From assembly GCA_023078555.1 (NCBI GenBank), contig CM041203.1, positions 2,957,981-3,021,980 of the forward strand: a stretch of DNA of 64,000 nt. Direction: 5' to 3'. Both the position numbers and the translations under genes were made by a program. Below are positions 12,421-24,184 of the stretch, one piece after another (the stretch's first letter is position 1; each line of letters begins with the position of its first letter). Under the pieces are notes generated by a model, which was not told where the DNA came from, searched no databases, and worked only from the letters and a program-made list of their open reading frames with translations. The DNA is from Ulva prolifera (lineage: Eukaryota; Chlorophyta; Ulvophyceae; Ulvales; Ulvaceae).

Positions 12421-14415
12421 GTTGACCTGACTGGAACGTGCTGCCGTGTCGGTGTGCACCAACTATCGAGCTGGATTGCATCTCTGGTCTCGTTTCAATA
12501 CCCGGCAGAGCTGCTGAGCTCTGAACAGGTAAACCTTGGCAACGTTCCTGGCCTGCATGAAGATGCGGTCACGCGTGCGCGCTGAGGCTGGATCTGCATC
12601 CGGGAAGGCGAACGAGACCCAGCACATTTCCAGGGTCTTGATCGTATTCGCGCCTGCTTTCGGCAGCCCTGGGGGGCAAAGGCGCAAGGGCGCAGCCGAG
12701 ACACACGTGCGATAGATGTATCCGGGCTGGATGCGCGCATACGGGCGAAACTTCGAGCTATCAACAAGCACGCGAGCTTATCGTCGCAAGCAACATAGTA
12801 GCCACGTATCAAGTCGTTTCAGTCCTTAGGCCACGCGTGGGGGCCGAATTTGTTTTCATCAGCCCATGGCCAGCGCTCCGGAAGCCAACACGACGTCAAC
12901 CAGCACCACACTTGGCCTTGCCACCACATTGGCTAGGCAGCAGTCGTGCCCAACACATAGCAATATGCTGTTGCGCGAGCACGGCGACGCTTCAAGGCTG
13001 AATCGAGGGTGCACTTTGGACACGATGGTCGTCAGCAGCACAGCGAAGAACCATAGGCGCTGTACAAGAAGCTCAGACAGCTCCACAACATGCTAAATTG
13101 TGATACTGCATTGCAAAAATGCCAGAAGCTAGCGATGGGCGTGATGGATCCGATTAGCGAGGCCCAGGGTGCTGCTCCTCGCCAGCGCGCATGCGTGATC
13201 TACTGTATGCTGGAAAATAAGGTTTACTGCACGAGTGAATCACACGAGGCACACTATATCGCAGAAATATACGACCACACCTTGCGGCAAACAGTGTCGA
13301 GGCTGGAGCAAGCCGCAGGCGAGCTATGGACCGCGCGTGATGAGATCTCCTACGCAGCAAAGAGGACCTGCGTCCTTCTGGTGAAGCCAGCGCTTCCGCG
13401 TAACTCCTTTGTGTCATCGTTGTGAGCCTGACATGGCCGATGCTTGCGCGGACGGTGTCAGTGCAAAATGGGTCCTGATGGGCGGATCTCTATAACGCGG
13501 TGTGACGCTGTGCAAACCGGGGACGTCCCGATGTCGACAGAAGCCTTCCGCCCGCTTCAGCAAGGAACATTGGCTGAGCCACCAATGAGTTACCCGTAGT
13601 TCAGGCTGGCACATCGACACTGTCTCTGTTGGGATTCAGGTGCGCATACTGACCACCGTTGGGGACCGGCACCCGAGTTCGGGTCGTCTCCCGGCCATCG
13701 CGTCACCCTCGGCGCTCCGTTCGCGAGCTCGAGCGCTTACGGTGCGTGGTTGTGCATCAGTACAAGATCATTCTGAGTGGTGGAGAATTTTGACGACCAA
13801 GAGTATGAGTCGGAGGCTATGCGGTTGTATGCGTAGTTCATGCCGCTTTAGTGCTCGCGTGTTTTACTGCGCGACCTGTGTTCGCGCCTACATGCAATCC
13901 CTTGCTCCACCTTCACACCCTCCGCTCCAGCACACGCGTGTTATTTGAGCCACGCTGATAACGGTGTGTGCTTCCTGGACGGTCCTTGGTGTTACGAGCG
14001 GGACTGGCGAAGCACATTCCGCAGGTATCGGTTGAGATCAAGTCGGTGGCTACATGGTGCGAACCAGTCGGAACCGCAGTGCTCTGCAGCGGGGGGGGGG
14101 GGGGGGAATCATGAAACAGCTGGTTCGTGTGTGTATGTGTTGTGCCGTAATCATCTTCCATACACCTCTGTGCAGGCAAAGACTGGGCTCGATTGATATG
14201 CTGCGTGTCAGGTCGCCCAGCCCACTGCTGTGGGTATCTGGGATGAATAGGCGCCAAAATGCTGATGATGCCACCCCCTGTGATTTTTCTAACTAGCTCA
14301 AATGTCAACTTCGTGCCAGGCGCAATGAACGTGCTGAGCGTGGCAGTATAGACGGGGCTAGCAATACTGTAGAAGACTGGCAGGGACAGCGATCGTCACA
14401 AACAAGCCAGACATC
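12421..14415. other. Intergenic, no gene recognised; contains a poly-G tract
   Basis: Short ORFs exist on both strands, the longest being 111 codons at 13090-13425 (+). None shows a known motif or a convincing exon pattern. A 16-nt G run lies at 14091-14106. The stretch should contain the GARP promoter (minus strand) and the SRP19 promoter. Confidence 0.4.
14091..14106. repeat. 16-nt poly-G tract
   Basis: Uninterrupted G run on the plus strand, intergenic, about 310 bp upstream of the SRP19 ATG. Confidence 0.9.
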
Positions 14416-15049
14416 ATGGCCACTGAAAAATTCGAAAAGGTATGTCCTTGTATCCAGAAGGCACGATGTTCGTCTCAGCACTGTCAAGACAAGCGCGATG
14501 TACAGGCTGTCATTCTCTATCCTGCGTACATGGACGCTGGTAAAACCTGGAAAGGAGGGCGGCGGATACCGAAGGAGAAAGGTGCAAATCATTGATGCCT
14601 GACTATCGCAGAGTAACAACCCAATGAAGATCGTGATTGATGTTGTGTGCACTGCAGCTGTTATTGCTCCTGACTGCCGGGAGATGCATGATGCCATCAC
14701 CGAGGGCCTCAAACTTGAAGCAAAGCTAGAGCTTCAAAAAAATTACAGCCGAGACTGGATGACCCCGGGGCGCGTGCGGGTCATCTTTAAAGATGCCAAA
14801 GGAAACATCACGAACCCAGAGATTCCGAACAAGCAGGTCTTAATTGCAAAGTGCGCAGAGCTGTGTGCAAGGCACCCCCAGAGGGAAAAGCGGCTTGCTG
14901 AAATGAAGCGTTTTGAAGAGTCAATTTGTGCAACACGAGGCCCTGGAGCATCGAGCAGTAAGAGCTCAGGTGTGTCATCCAGTCAGGGGACCGGAGCCTC
15001 TAAAAGCAGTGGCGGCAGAAGCAACAAGAAGAAAGGCAAAAAGAAATGA
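14416..15049 (+). CDS. SRP19: Signal recognition particle 19 kDa protein
   Basis: SRP19 binds SRP RNA helices 6 and 8 and primes SRP54 loading. The ATG at 14416 starts a tiny exon (MATEKFEK, 14416-14439) followed by a GTATGT donor. Exon 14506-14581 encodes the signature AVILYPAYMDAGKT then GGRRIPKEK. After a gap come SNNPMK and, downstream, NYSRDWMTPGRVRVIFKDAK, the second conserved block. The tail is Ser/Gly/Lys-rich and ends NKKKGKKK, as in eukaryotic SRP19. Two anomalies: the gap after 14581 would be an intron of about 30 nt whose phase does not join cleanly, and a second very short intron (about 14633 to 14684) would restore the family spacing between NPMK and MHDAI. Identity is firm; the middle of the model is not. 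Confidence 0.88.
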
Positions 15050-15059
15050 ATTGTTCCAA

Positions 15060-18000
15060 TCATAGCCTACATTCTCTTCGTGGCTTCTTGAAGGGCAGGG
15101 CCTTGGACAGCGCATACTTGCAGCACTTCAGATCTGCAACAGCCTTGTTTCCGACCGCTTCACTGCTGCTGACAGGAACGCCTTCGATTGGTTCATGGTT
15201 TGGATCAAATAGACCTGTGGCATGCGATGCCATCCGACCAACACTGCTACAGCTTCTGTTTCTCTGCATGCATCAAGCAAATGTGATGTGCTTAGCGATG
15301 TTGTCCGAGTAATTCTCTCAGCAGTCCCCATGCACACAATCTGTTTGCAGTTCCCCCGTACCCGAAGCAACTCTTTCAGCGATCCTCGCTGCCTGTTCGC
15401 TCTTGACAGTGACCTTGGAATTTCACATTGGTCACGGACGATCGCAAGACTTGCCTCTGGGGATGGCGGCCTCTTGCATATATCCACGACAGTGTCACCT
15501 GAAAGAGGTAGAGCGAATCCTGCAAGAACAGATCACCATGAACTGCAAGGTCCAAGTGCAGCAAGACCTGCACAGATGTTCGTGATTCTTAAAGGCACAC
15601 ATTCACGACGTTTCCATGCATTGTGGCTTGTGGCAGGCAGATCACACCATGATCGCCAGATGGCAGAGTATTCTGCACACAAACAAGTGGCGAACGCCCT
15701 ACTTCTGCGGGATCTTCTCGTACACTTTTATCCTCATCAGGTGAAGCATCGACATCATTACATTCTGTTCTGATTGGTTCCTTGAATGAGGAATCATGAC
15801 TGGCTGGCAGCTTTGCACAAGATGCTTCAACGAATCGACTCACCTTCAACAGGTCTTGTCCTGCAAAGTGGCCTTTCGCTGAACACAACCATGTATCACA
15901 ACTACACCACCGCAAACGAATACTGTTGGAACACAAAACCGCATCTGAAGAATCGAACCTTTGCCCTGCGACAATGAAGACGATGTCAAAAGGCTCAATG
16001 CAGAGTCACCCCCACTCTCCGTTTGTGATGATGGGGGTGGATGTGCCACATGAATTCGTGTGTTGCTGGGATCTACGTCTTCCTTGAAACAGTTCAGTGA
16101 CATTTCGGGTTGCGATGACGCTTCAAGCACAGCCCTGCTCTCATCTCCACAAGCCCATGAACCTGCTACCTGCGGCTGAAAGGCAAGTCTGGCGTATGCA
16201 TGACGCATGCAACATGTGGTGAACCTGAGAGATCGACTCCTTCATACCCATTTGCCGGCACACCTGTGAAACTTTCTCATGTGGGTAGGATGAAGGACCT
16301 GTTGAAAGCGGCGTGTTGCAATCTGATGCTGCACTGCAACCCACGGATCTGGTGTGAGTTGTCAAGGCAGCGAGAAGGCGGCCACGCATTGATGTTGCTG
16401 CCTCAATCAGGGTACCCTGCAGGCGCATTCCACAGAAAGTTTGAGCCCAGTCCAAGTGCTGCTGCAGCGAGATTGTTCAATGTAGGTCAAGCTGTGCATG
16501 CACATTTATACTTCCACTTTTCACCGAGAAGGGCAGGGAGTTGTCTAACGATAATTGAGGTCGAAATAGAAGGGAGAATGCACCTTCGTAATTCCAACTG
16601 TTGGCTGCTTTCCTGACATGCACCCCCCAGATGCACAGACTAACGTGGCTTGATTTTTGACAGCTGATGTACACCGGCGCATCGCCACATCCCCAATGTT
16701 TCGCAGTGAATGTGAGAGACTGGCTTTCTGAATCCGTGCTGGTGCACTTGCCCGTGGCAGACCACCCCGGTGGTCACAAGCAGCACTCCTGATGCCACCC
16801 GTTCCTGCATTAGCAACACCGACCCTAAAGAATTCATCATTATCTTTGCAATGAAGCTCTATCATCAACATTGCTGTCCAGAAGATCTAGTGCTGAAGCG
16901 ATGGCAATGAATGGCAGACAAAGCGCACCGTTCGAGGTGTGTAGCAAGCTTGACATGTCCCCCGGCTGACTGTGCCGCCCAGTATATGGCTTTGTAGGCA
17001 GAGAGGGCCGAGATGCTGCAGGAACTGTCAGGCGCGCAGGTTCAAGCTGATGACTTGCCTTACTTCCTGGCGGTGCGACATATACAATGCCGTCCACAAT
17101 CGAGATGATGAATGGCTCGTGGGTCATCGGGTCAATGTGGCCCTCTGCAACAGCGCAGCTGAGATCGTCTGGCTTTTGTGCTCCCAAGAATGCCAAATCG
17201 CTGCCCTCTGGTAGGGCGGACGGAACAAACATTCTGCTGTCAGCAATGTTTCCATTGGGAATGTCGTTGAGGTGCACCATAGTCCGCTGCAGCGGACACC
17301 AGACCCTACATGAACAACATAATCCAGGTGGTCTCATCACGGCACCTGTTCTGTCGAATTGCGCAGCACCATGGATGATGCTGTTCAACCAAGTGAGGAA
17401 GATGGGTCCCACCGTTGGTGGCAGAAGGTCCAATACGCTCTTTGCACCGAGCGCTCGTAACCTTCAGGTACTTTTGTGTTGCTGAGCTTGGCAAACTTGA
17501 TCACATTTGGAAAGGTTCGGAAGCGCTTCACACCAGCATGGGCTTTTTTAATTCCCATACCTGTAGGGAAAATGTGCTGATCGCGTTTTCGCCGCTATAC
17601 GGGCCTCAGGCTGGTTTTGGGCTGTTGGGGGCCGGGGCACACCTGGTAAAGATTGCACGAAGTCACATCCAGCAAGAATACACATCTGCATCAGATTGTT
17701 CACGTGAACTCTGGACACACTCATATTTGGTCTGCCTTGTGCATGCTTTCGACCGAGATCATCGCTTTGTACACACCTCGATGAAATTTTCATGGCTGAA
17801 CCCAGCGAAACTGGGATTTCGATTCAATGGCATGTCCTCCAGCTTTATGTGATCACATTCACCTGTTCTTGCCAGCTTGAAGACCACCTGTGGGCACCCA
17901 TACACCAACAAGTCTGAATCTTCTGTTATGACAATGTCTACCAGTCCGCGTTTTGCAAGGTACGCCATCTGTGCGTCTGCTTCATACGGCGCCACGATGA

Positions 18001-18878
18001 ATGTCACTCCAGCAGCAGTCAATGCCTGCAACCTTGTAGCTGATGGTCGGGTTGACCATACACATTCAAGAGTCAACAAGCCCAACACGTGCACCCCTGT
18101 CATGTCACCATTTAGACTAAATGATTCAGTCATCATGGGAACATTTGATGCTTTAACCTGGGACCCAGATGCACAGCGGCAGTACCTCCATGAACGCACG
18201 AGCCATCTGCGGAGTCACTTCTACTGACCTCTGGTACATCTCCATTGCAGCGCGTTTGTTGCCAGCAGAAGCCAGTTGCCTGCCCCGCTCCCTGTTGGCT
18301 GCGCGAGAACTACACAAGATGCTCCCTTGACCAAAGCATGTATCATGTGACACAATGTGACACAAGCATGAAGGCTGCACACCTTTGCCGTTGCTGCTCT
18401 GTGATCGCCTTTGCCGGCATCTTGTCTCCGTCCAAGACTACAACCGGCTGAACACCATGATGCAGTAGCAGGTCCACCATGGACATACAGTACTTGACAA
18501 ACCTGCACCCGGACAGGTTTTTAGCTGAACAATGGTGCTATGCATAGCTATGTCGTTCTGAAAATTTTAGTTCATTTTGCAAGAATGACATCAGGCGACC
18601 GACGATTTAGTGTCATGCAAATATAATGTGTACTCGTCTCCAATCGCGGTGATGTGTCTGCGCTAGCATGGAGACAGGGAGCGAAATGCTCTCATGTGGG
18701 TCGAGGTTCAGACGTACTTGTCGGTGGGCTTGCCCTCACAAAGCTCTTCAGGGCAGCTGTATGATCCTTTATACAGCCACACGTATCCATCAACCGCTGC
18801 GCGCTTGCCTCTGAATTCTTTGATGTGGGCCTTGTGCGTGATGTCTTTTAACAACGGTAGCAGCCCCGAAATGCCCAT
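15060..18878 (-). CDS. EXO1: Exonuclease 1 (XPG/Rad2 family 5' nuclease)
   Basis: EXO1 is a 5'-3' exonuclease and flap endonuclease acting in mismatch repair and double-strand-break resection. The ATG at 18878 opens MGISGLLPLLKDITHKAHIK. Exons placed: 18878-18718, 18502-18383, 18309-18186, 18025-17777, 17685-17643, 17570-17413 and 17305 to about 16860. Catalytic acidic residues are all present: D in AAVDGYVWL, D in VVVLDGDKMP, E and D in VAPYEADAQMAYL, both D in VITEDSDLLVYG, and D in ILAGCDFVQSLPG. The helix-hairpin-helix follows (GIKKAHAGVKRF) and then YERSVQRAYWTFCHQR and AEGHIDPMTHEPF, which separate EXO1 from FEN1 and XPG. The region 16850-15060 holds acidic, Ser-rich minus-strand ORFs that I take as the disordered C-terminus; those exons and the TGA at 15060 are inferred. 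Confidence 0.92.
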
Positions 18879-19677
18879 CTCAGTCTAGCACTATAGCATG
18901 TACGCCTGTGCCAATGACCTATTCTACTGTATGTGTCAGTCTTCAGCGATTTAGATTGGAAATGTGCCCATCCTGTCGACCCGGCTCCGAGCATGTGCGC
19001 CTCTACAGAGACCAGCGGGGCGGTATGACCTCAGGGAACTACACAACTGACACCTTACGCCCAAAAAAATCTCAATCGCGAGCTTCTCATATACATGATG
19101 TCCTTACGAGCGCAGCTGCACAAGCCCTTCGACCGCACTGTTTCGTTACTGCTGAACTCCGCGTCAACCGCTTGAAGTCAAAGTCAATCACGAGCGAGTT
19201 GAAGACTAAAAATCATTCACTTGGTGCCTCGGTCCCAATGGCATCACATAGGTACCATCAGTCTCATGCGCGCCATTACGGGTCCGGCGTTCCGGCCTAG
19301 TGCAGCACCATGTGGTGCACCGGGCCAGATTGCGGCAGCTGGTTGCATGACAAAATAACAAAACCTCGATAGATCGACCGCCGTACATGGCCATGCTCCT
19401 TGCCATGCTCCCTTGCGTGATGTTCATGCAATACAGCATCAATCAGTGACGTTCTACCTCAGTACATGCTCCCTTGCCCCCTCGTGCAGCACCCTGGCGG
19501 ACACCCCGATGACTTCTCCATCAACTCGCTGCAGCATGCAGCAGTCGTAGCGAGGTAGTGTGAGCCACACATGTGACCCCGGGTGCTTGCAGTGACTTGG
19601 CCCTGAGTTTGGGCGGATTCGAGGTGGCTGCCGCTCTCCTGGCGCACGTGCTTTGGGCTGTTCCTGTGTTTCCTCGT

Positions 19678-19729
19678 TGTCCTGGCGGTGCTACCGGCCC
19701 CTCCGGCTTTGTCCTTGTACACACATGTG
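19678..19729 (-). repeat. Dispersed short repeat, copy D
   Basis: The minus strand reads approximately TACAAGGACAAAGCCGGAGG then GGCCGGTAGCACCGCCAGGA. It closely matches the copy at 49122-49180 and less closely the other copies near 48-49 kb and at 4959. Confidence 0.65.
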
Positions 19730-20129
19730 ACCCCGACACCACAATGCCATCAGGACTGATTGCCCACACGACCATGAGTACTGAGAGATCAGTCTCAAAA
19801 ATGAATGTTAATCTGAATTATTGGATTCAGCTCATGCATCTCCAAGTATCCTGTGCATAGTCCACGTACGTGAGGTGTCGAGCAGAGCTGGTTGAACAAA
19901 AACAAATTGTAAGGAGGCGCAGGCATTCCAGGCTGGATTAATCCTGGACCACCTCAGCAGCGCTGCAATTGGGCACAGAAGTCCGACCGGTAGCATGCCG
20001 CCACTCGAGTTGATCAAGGACATGGAATTCTGCAATGCTCACATTGCATTCGGTTTTAACAATGCATTTCGGTTTATGGGACAACGATCCGCAGTTGTCA
20101 CAATTGCACTGCCGAAGGAAGTGTTGCCA

Positions 20130-20161
20130 GCTTTGAATCAAGTTGCAGCTTGATTCAAAGC
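20130..20161. repeat. Perfect 13-bp inverted repeat with 6-nt loop
   Basis: The left arm GCTTTGAATCAAG (20130-20142), loop TTGCAG and right arm 20149-20161 are exactly complementary. The element sits outside any recognised exon. Confidence 0.85.
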
Positions 20162-20631
20162 CCAGGCACAGCTGCAGTGCACAACAATGTGGTACAGCCT
20201 GGTGATTCCACATGCATGCATGTGCGCCACCACCATGTATGGCCATCCATGTACCGGTACGTATTTCGCACATGATGTACTTTTGGTCTTTCGATCCTGT
20301 CTCAGTCAGGGCTCGAGCTAATATCAGCCAAGCCAATGACTGCACATGGTGCAACATAGGTTGACTGTGGTGCAATGTGTGTTGCGCGAGCACTGTGGCA
20401 GTCCATACTCTGTGCAACCAAAGAACGGGAAATTGTTCAGAAAAGATTCAGGCAGTTGTTAGCGAAAGTGGTGTGGCCAAATTCTTGATGTTACATGAAT
20501 TGAATCAAACCGATGTCAGTTGCACTGCCAGTAGATCACTGTGAGCCAGCAACTCTGCATCATCGCTGGACAAACAACAATCATCAGCCGCTTCAGTGAC
20601 GCGAAGTCACATGGTAGCTTGCATCAGCGAA

Positions 20632-21861
20632 CTAACTGCGCTTTCCTTTGCCAGGTTTTCCCTTACCAGCCTTTGACTTCCTTGGCGCTCTCGGCCCTCG
20701 TGGTTTGGACTTCCCTTGATTTGTCTTCAGCTTGGCCAGCCTGTCAGCTGAAGACTGCCTTTTCTTAGAACTCCTACCCTTGCGATCTACAGGGTTTGCC
20801 GCTGCGCCCATCTGCATAATGGGGGCACAGTCAGCTTGGCTGACCAAATCAGGGCTGTATCGGCTCAGTGGTGCGGCCATTCCCCTAGGTGTGACAGAAA
20901 ATACACTGAGATACAAGATCATTTTCTGGTTGAGGGAGCACACATTTTTGGGAGTGCGGCTATCGGTGGCCGGCGCCAGAACTGCAAGCGGCTCATGCCG
21001 ATCATCCTCGCTGCCTGAACCAGAATGCTCCTCATCTTGCATATCATCAGAGTCGAATGCGATTGCGCTGGTTGTGACGACAGTGGTGACGCCAGCTTGG
21101 CGATGGTGCGTCATACTTGCTATTTTCTCAGGTGCAGCATGTTCCTCTGCACAACCATGCCATGAGTGAGCTGAGCACGGAAGAAGGTGAATCTCATGCC
21201 TGGGATTTGGCAACAAACCTTCATTTAAGTCCCCAACACCATAGTCATTGGGAAGGTTTAGATTCTTCTTTTTCTCCTCAAACCTCTGCACAGTGCAGCT
21301 CTGTATGCGGCACAAAACAACATAACTGTATGATGATGATCATCAACTCGAACCTTTTTGCGATCTGTAAGCCGCTCCTCTTTGGCTCTGATTTCTAAGC
21401 TCCTGTAGGTGTGGCGCGATCAAATTCAGCACCTGATCTAGAGCAGGCAATGTTCACCTGAAACATAGGACCAGCAGACATCAACGGGAACATCGCCCGA
21501 GGTACAACAACAATGATGGCCACGTCTGCTGTACGACATGCGCAGATTGCTGTACTCGCTTACGTCGGGCTAGAGCATTTGCTTTGCCAATTCTAAGATG
21601 CCTGAAATCGGTCCAGGGAACTTACTTCCTGGCAGCGCTTTGGCGCTCAGCCTTCCTTTTCCTGAAACCTGTCACCCACTCCCTATACAGTCGTATATAT
21701 TTTACATTGATTCGTGTTGATCAGGACGGCGTGGTTCACATACTGTACATGAACACTGGGCTTTTGTTCTACATGGTTCCTGAAACATGCCTGTGCCGCG
21801 TGGGATCAAACTCTATCTCCAGGCCCCTCTTGCGTGAGCCCTCGCGGGAGATGTAGTGCTT
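20632..21861 (-). CDS. NOL12: NOL12/Rrp17-type nucleolar protein (5' end unresolved)
   Basis: Rrp17/NOL12 is a nucleolar RNA-processing factor of the large ribosomal subunit; the yeast protein has 5'-3' exonuclease activity. Exons placed: 21861-21791 (ISREGSRKRGLEIEFDPTRH), 21682-21626 (EWVTGFRKRKAERQSAARK), 21402-21354 (SLEIRAKEERLTDRKK) and one starting at 21295 (RFEEKKKNLNLPNDYGVGD). A later exon holds the VTTVVTTSAIAFDSDD strand typical of the family. The protein ends in a strongly basic tail (GKSKPRGPRAPRKSKAGKGK). Phases match at every junction I could check. The first of these introns uses a GC donor (CACAG|GCATGT). No initiator ATG precedes 21861 in frame, so a first exon must lie between about 21870 and 22440. 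Confidence 0.85.
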
Positions 21862-22446
21862 CTGCAAAGGATCTCTTGTGCTGTTCTGATCGAAAGCAAG
21901 GGCGTTAAAATCTGTGGGCTCCATCCCTATGGACAGTGTGTTCAGCCCACGGGAGCCAGTTCAGAACGCAAACGGGCTGATCTAACAAGGTGCCACGCAC
22001 ACTCCATGTTATCTGACAGCAATTTGAATCCCGCTTTGCCTGCGCAAAGCCTGCGGGTCATAAACAAGCCGCCTGCAGTGTTGTGCGAAGGAGAGCTGAG
22101 ATGCCGGAGTCCGGTGCTGCCCTGACAGAAAGGCGGGGTATTCATCAGAATATCCAAATGAAGAATGCCATCCGCCATCATCCATATCAGGACGGAAGTG
22201 TCAAAGTTGAGCCCGCCCTTTCTCCTAGCAGACAGGCATACATCATCTGGTGGCGACGTGCGTCTCGTGAATGCATGCCGACACACCAGCCGTAATTCCC
22301 GAGCACTAAACAATGCCTCTGTCCCGCAACATGCCGCAATACAGTTGGTACCTTACTGTAGATACCATGCCGTTTCAGAGCCCAGCGTCTAGACTGCTGC
22401 AGCGGGGCGCGTCAGTGTAGACGCCTTGTGTGCCTCCGCATCGAAG

Positions 22447-22827
22447 ATGGGGGGCAAAGCTAAAACACAGAAGCACACGGCCAAGGAGCTGAAGGCCAAA
22501 GAATTCGCATCAACCGTGAACAGGGGGGGCGGTGCTGCCGGCAAAGAAGATCGCCAGGTACTGGCTCTTTCGCATGGACGCTTCAGTTGATGCTGTCAGT
22601 CCTGAGGCTGTTGGCACAGCATGCAGGGTGGTAAAGCAGGCCATGCACGCTACAAGTGTGCTAATTGTGGTCAGCAGGCTCCCTCTGTGAAGAATATGAA
22701 GGAACACTGGGAGGCGAAGCACTCAAAGCTTCCCTATGTAGAAGCAGACTGCGTGATCGATGTGCACGCAATGCACGGTGGCACAACACAAGGTGTGGGT
22801 GTTCGTGGAGCTACAGGGAAAAAGTGA
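22447..22827 (+). CDS. Small zinc-finger protein with SERF-like N-terminus (At2g23090 type)
   Basis: Two exons, 22447-22557 and 22627-22827, separated by a GTACTG...CATGCAG intron, give about 103 residues. The N-terminus is basic (MGGKAKTQKHTAKELKAKEF). The C-terminal half has a single CxxC...HxxxxH finger (YKCANCGQQAPSVKNMKEHW, then EAKHSKLPY). This layout matches small plant and animal proteins related to ZNF706/4F5, whose function is poorly defined. The gene diverges from NOL12 and may share its promoter region. A TGTAA lies about 100 nt after the stop. Confidence 0.8.
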
Positions 22828-22929
22828 TCTAGCTGTTTATGTGGACCCGCAGAGGGATTGCACTTGATGGATTTGGTGGCAACCCTTTGAGCTGGCGTTT
22901 AATGCTGATGGCGTGGACACTCCAGTGCC

Positions 22930-22934
22930 TGTAA
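22930..22934 (+). terminator. Poly(A) signal TGTAA after the zinc-finger gene
   Basis: TGTAA lies 103 nt after the TGA stop and about 20 nt from the minus-strand TGTAA of the converging cardiolipin synthase gene. Confidence 0.45.
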
Positions 22935-22952
22935 TTCTGATGAAACAGATGG

Positions 22953-22957
22953 TTACA
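22953..22957 (-). terminator. Poly(A) signal TGTAA (minus strand) after cardiolipin synthase
   Basis: TTACA on the plus strand, about 90 nt downstream of the cardiolipin synthase stop on its own strand. Confidence 0.45.
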
Positions 22958-23047
22958 AAATTTATTCATGAGCGCTTTTGATGCTTCATACTTCTCACGC
23001 CTCGTCAATCATTGCCGCTACATCGCTCCCAGGTGCCTGGAGACCTG

Positions 23048-24174
23048 TCATGCTGGCCAGGTCTGGTAAACAGTACATGCAGTCATGCCAGCAACAAGCA
23101 TGATAGCCTTGTCTGACGTCTGTATCCAAGGACAAGTAATCAGGTAAGCAACACCTGAGCCCGCAGTCCACAAGTAAGTGTTCATGACAAGGAAAGTGGT
23201 GAAATCATTGGTAGCACTTTGCCCAAAAGCACCACTCACAACACATGCACCCACAAGTGCAAACTGCACGAAAGTGCTGATTTTACCGACAAGCAGGGGC
23301 TGCACTCTCTCTGCAGCAGGTGCACCGTTTGCAGAAGTCTGAAAGAACTGCCTGATTGATGATGGTCGCCACTTGAGCACAGTCGCTCTGCAATCACGAC
23401 AGGAGTCATGCACCTAAATTGAGAGGGTATGGCAGAAGAGGCAAGAAGTAAGGGCTTTCACGCCTGTGATAGAAATGCGCCAGTACCAGAAGTGCATCCC
23501 GTGAAAGGACCACGCCGACGAGGGTTGGCGGCAGGGTCCCATTCCATCCCAGTGCGCCAAAGCATGCACATAGTACAGCTTTGTCAGCCAAAGGGTCTAG
23601 ATAAGATCCAAGGACTGATTCCTGATTGAAAGATTTTGCAATGTAACCATCAAGCAGATCGCTGGCACCTGCACACTTACCATATGTCACAGTCGCTATC
23701 ACGTCAACATTCAGCTAGAGCACGAAGCCAGCTCAGCGTACCTGCCAGAGTGATGGCTACAAGAGACATCTGCCACTGTTCACTGGCAACGAGCCACGCA
23801 ACACCTGGAGCTGAAAGCAGTCTAGCCAACGAGATAGCATTTGACAGCGTATAGATTTGCTGCGATGGGCTCTCTGTACTTGCAGGTCTGCCAGAGTCCT
23901 GAATCGACAAGGCCGTGCTCGTGGTGCATAGACTCCGCCGCCAGTAATGGGCTGCGATTTGAGGATGTTCGCTTGCCTGGCTTTGTGCGGCCGGGCTATG
24001 GCACCTGAAGCCACCCTCCAGGCTTCCGTACCGCCTATGCTGCCGCTGGCTTTCAGAATCAGTATGCTGATTCATTGACGTACAGCAGAAGAAGGTCGAG
24101 CTGCCATATCTGAGGAGGTGCGGCTGCTGTTTTATGAGCTTTGCCATAGCTTGGGCCGCCCATTGGGACTGCAT
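23048..24174 (-). CDS. CLS: Cardiolipin synthase (CDP-alcohol phosphatidyltransferase type)
   Basis: It joins CDP-diacylglycerol and phosphatidylglycerol to form cardiolipin at the mitochondrial inner membrane. Exons: 24174-23741, 23668-23414 and 23385-23048 (TGA). Exon 1 encodes a long Ser/Arg/Gln-rich leader, probably a mitochondrial presequence, then IYTLSNAISLARLLSAPGV, the first membrane segment. Exon 2 holds the catalytic motif: SDLLDGYIAKS and, after the conserved Gly, SYLDPLADKAV. All four Asp are present; the usual Arg after the Ala is Lys. The 'LDPLADK' form is typical of eukaryotic CLS rather than PGP synthase. Exon 3 has QPLLVGKISTFVQFALVG, the 'P-x-x-x-x-K-x-x-T' block of plant CLS, and further hydrophobic segments. 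A small membrane ORF on the same strand ends 10 nt upstream of the ATG. Confidence 0.93.
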
Positions 24175-24184
24175 CTTGCCGTAC

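Larger units (their letters stand above)
18879..20631. other. Intergenic, with a perfect hairpin and a dispersed-repeat copy
   Basis: No convincing gene is seen between the EXO1 5' end and the NOL12 3' end. It contains one copy of the dispersed repeat (19678-19729), two occurrences of CACACATGTGACCCC (near 19565 and 19723), and a perfect 13-bp hairpin (20130-20161). Confidence 0.4.

Noticed and set aside
13090..13425. 111-codon plus-strand ORF starting with ATG
   Set aside because: No recognisable motif, no plausible exon neighbours and length within chance for this base composition. Possible, but unsupported.
15945..15965. GAATCGAACC, resembling a minus-strand tRNA T-loop
   Set aside because: The flanking bases do not form a T stem, anticodon stem or acceptor stem, and the segment falls in the EXO1 C-terminal region.
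19938..20417. Minus-strand ORF with CDNCGSLSHKPKC, resembling the SLU7 zinc knuckle
   Set aside because: The Cys spacing is one residue short of CX2CX4HX4C, none of the other strongly conserved SLU7 blocks is nearby, and no exon pattern supports it.
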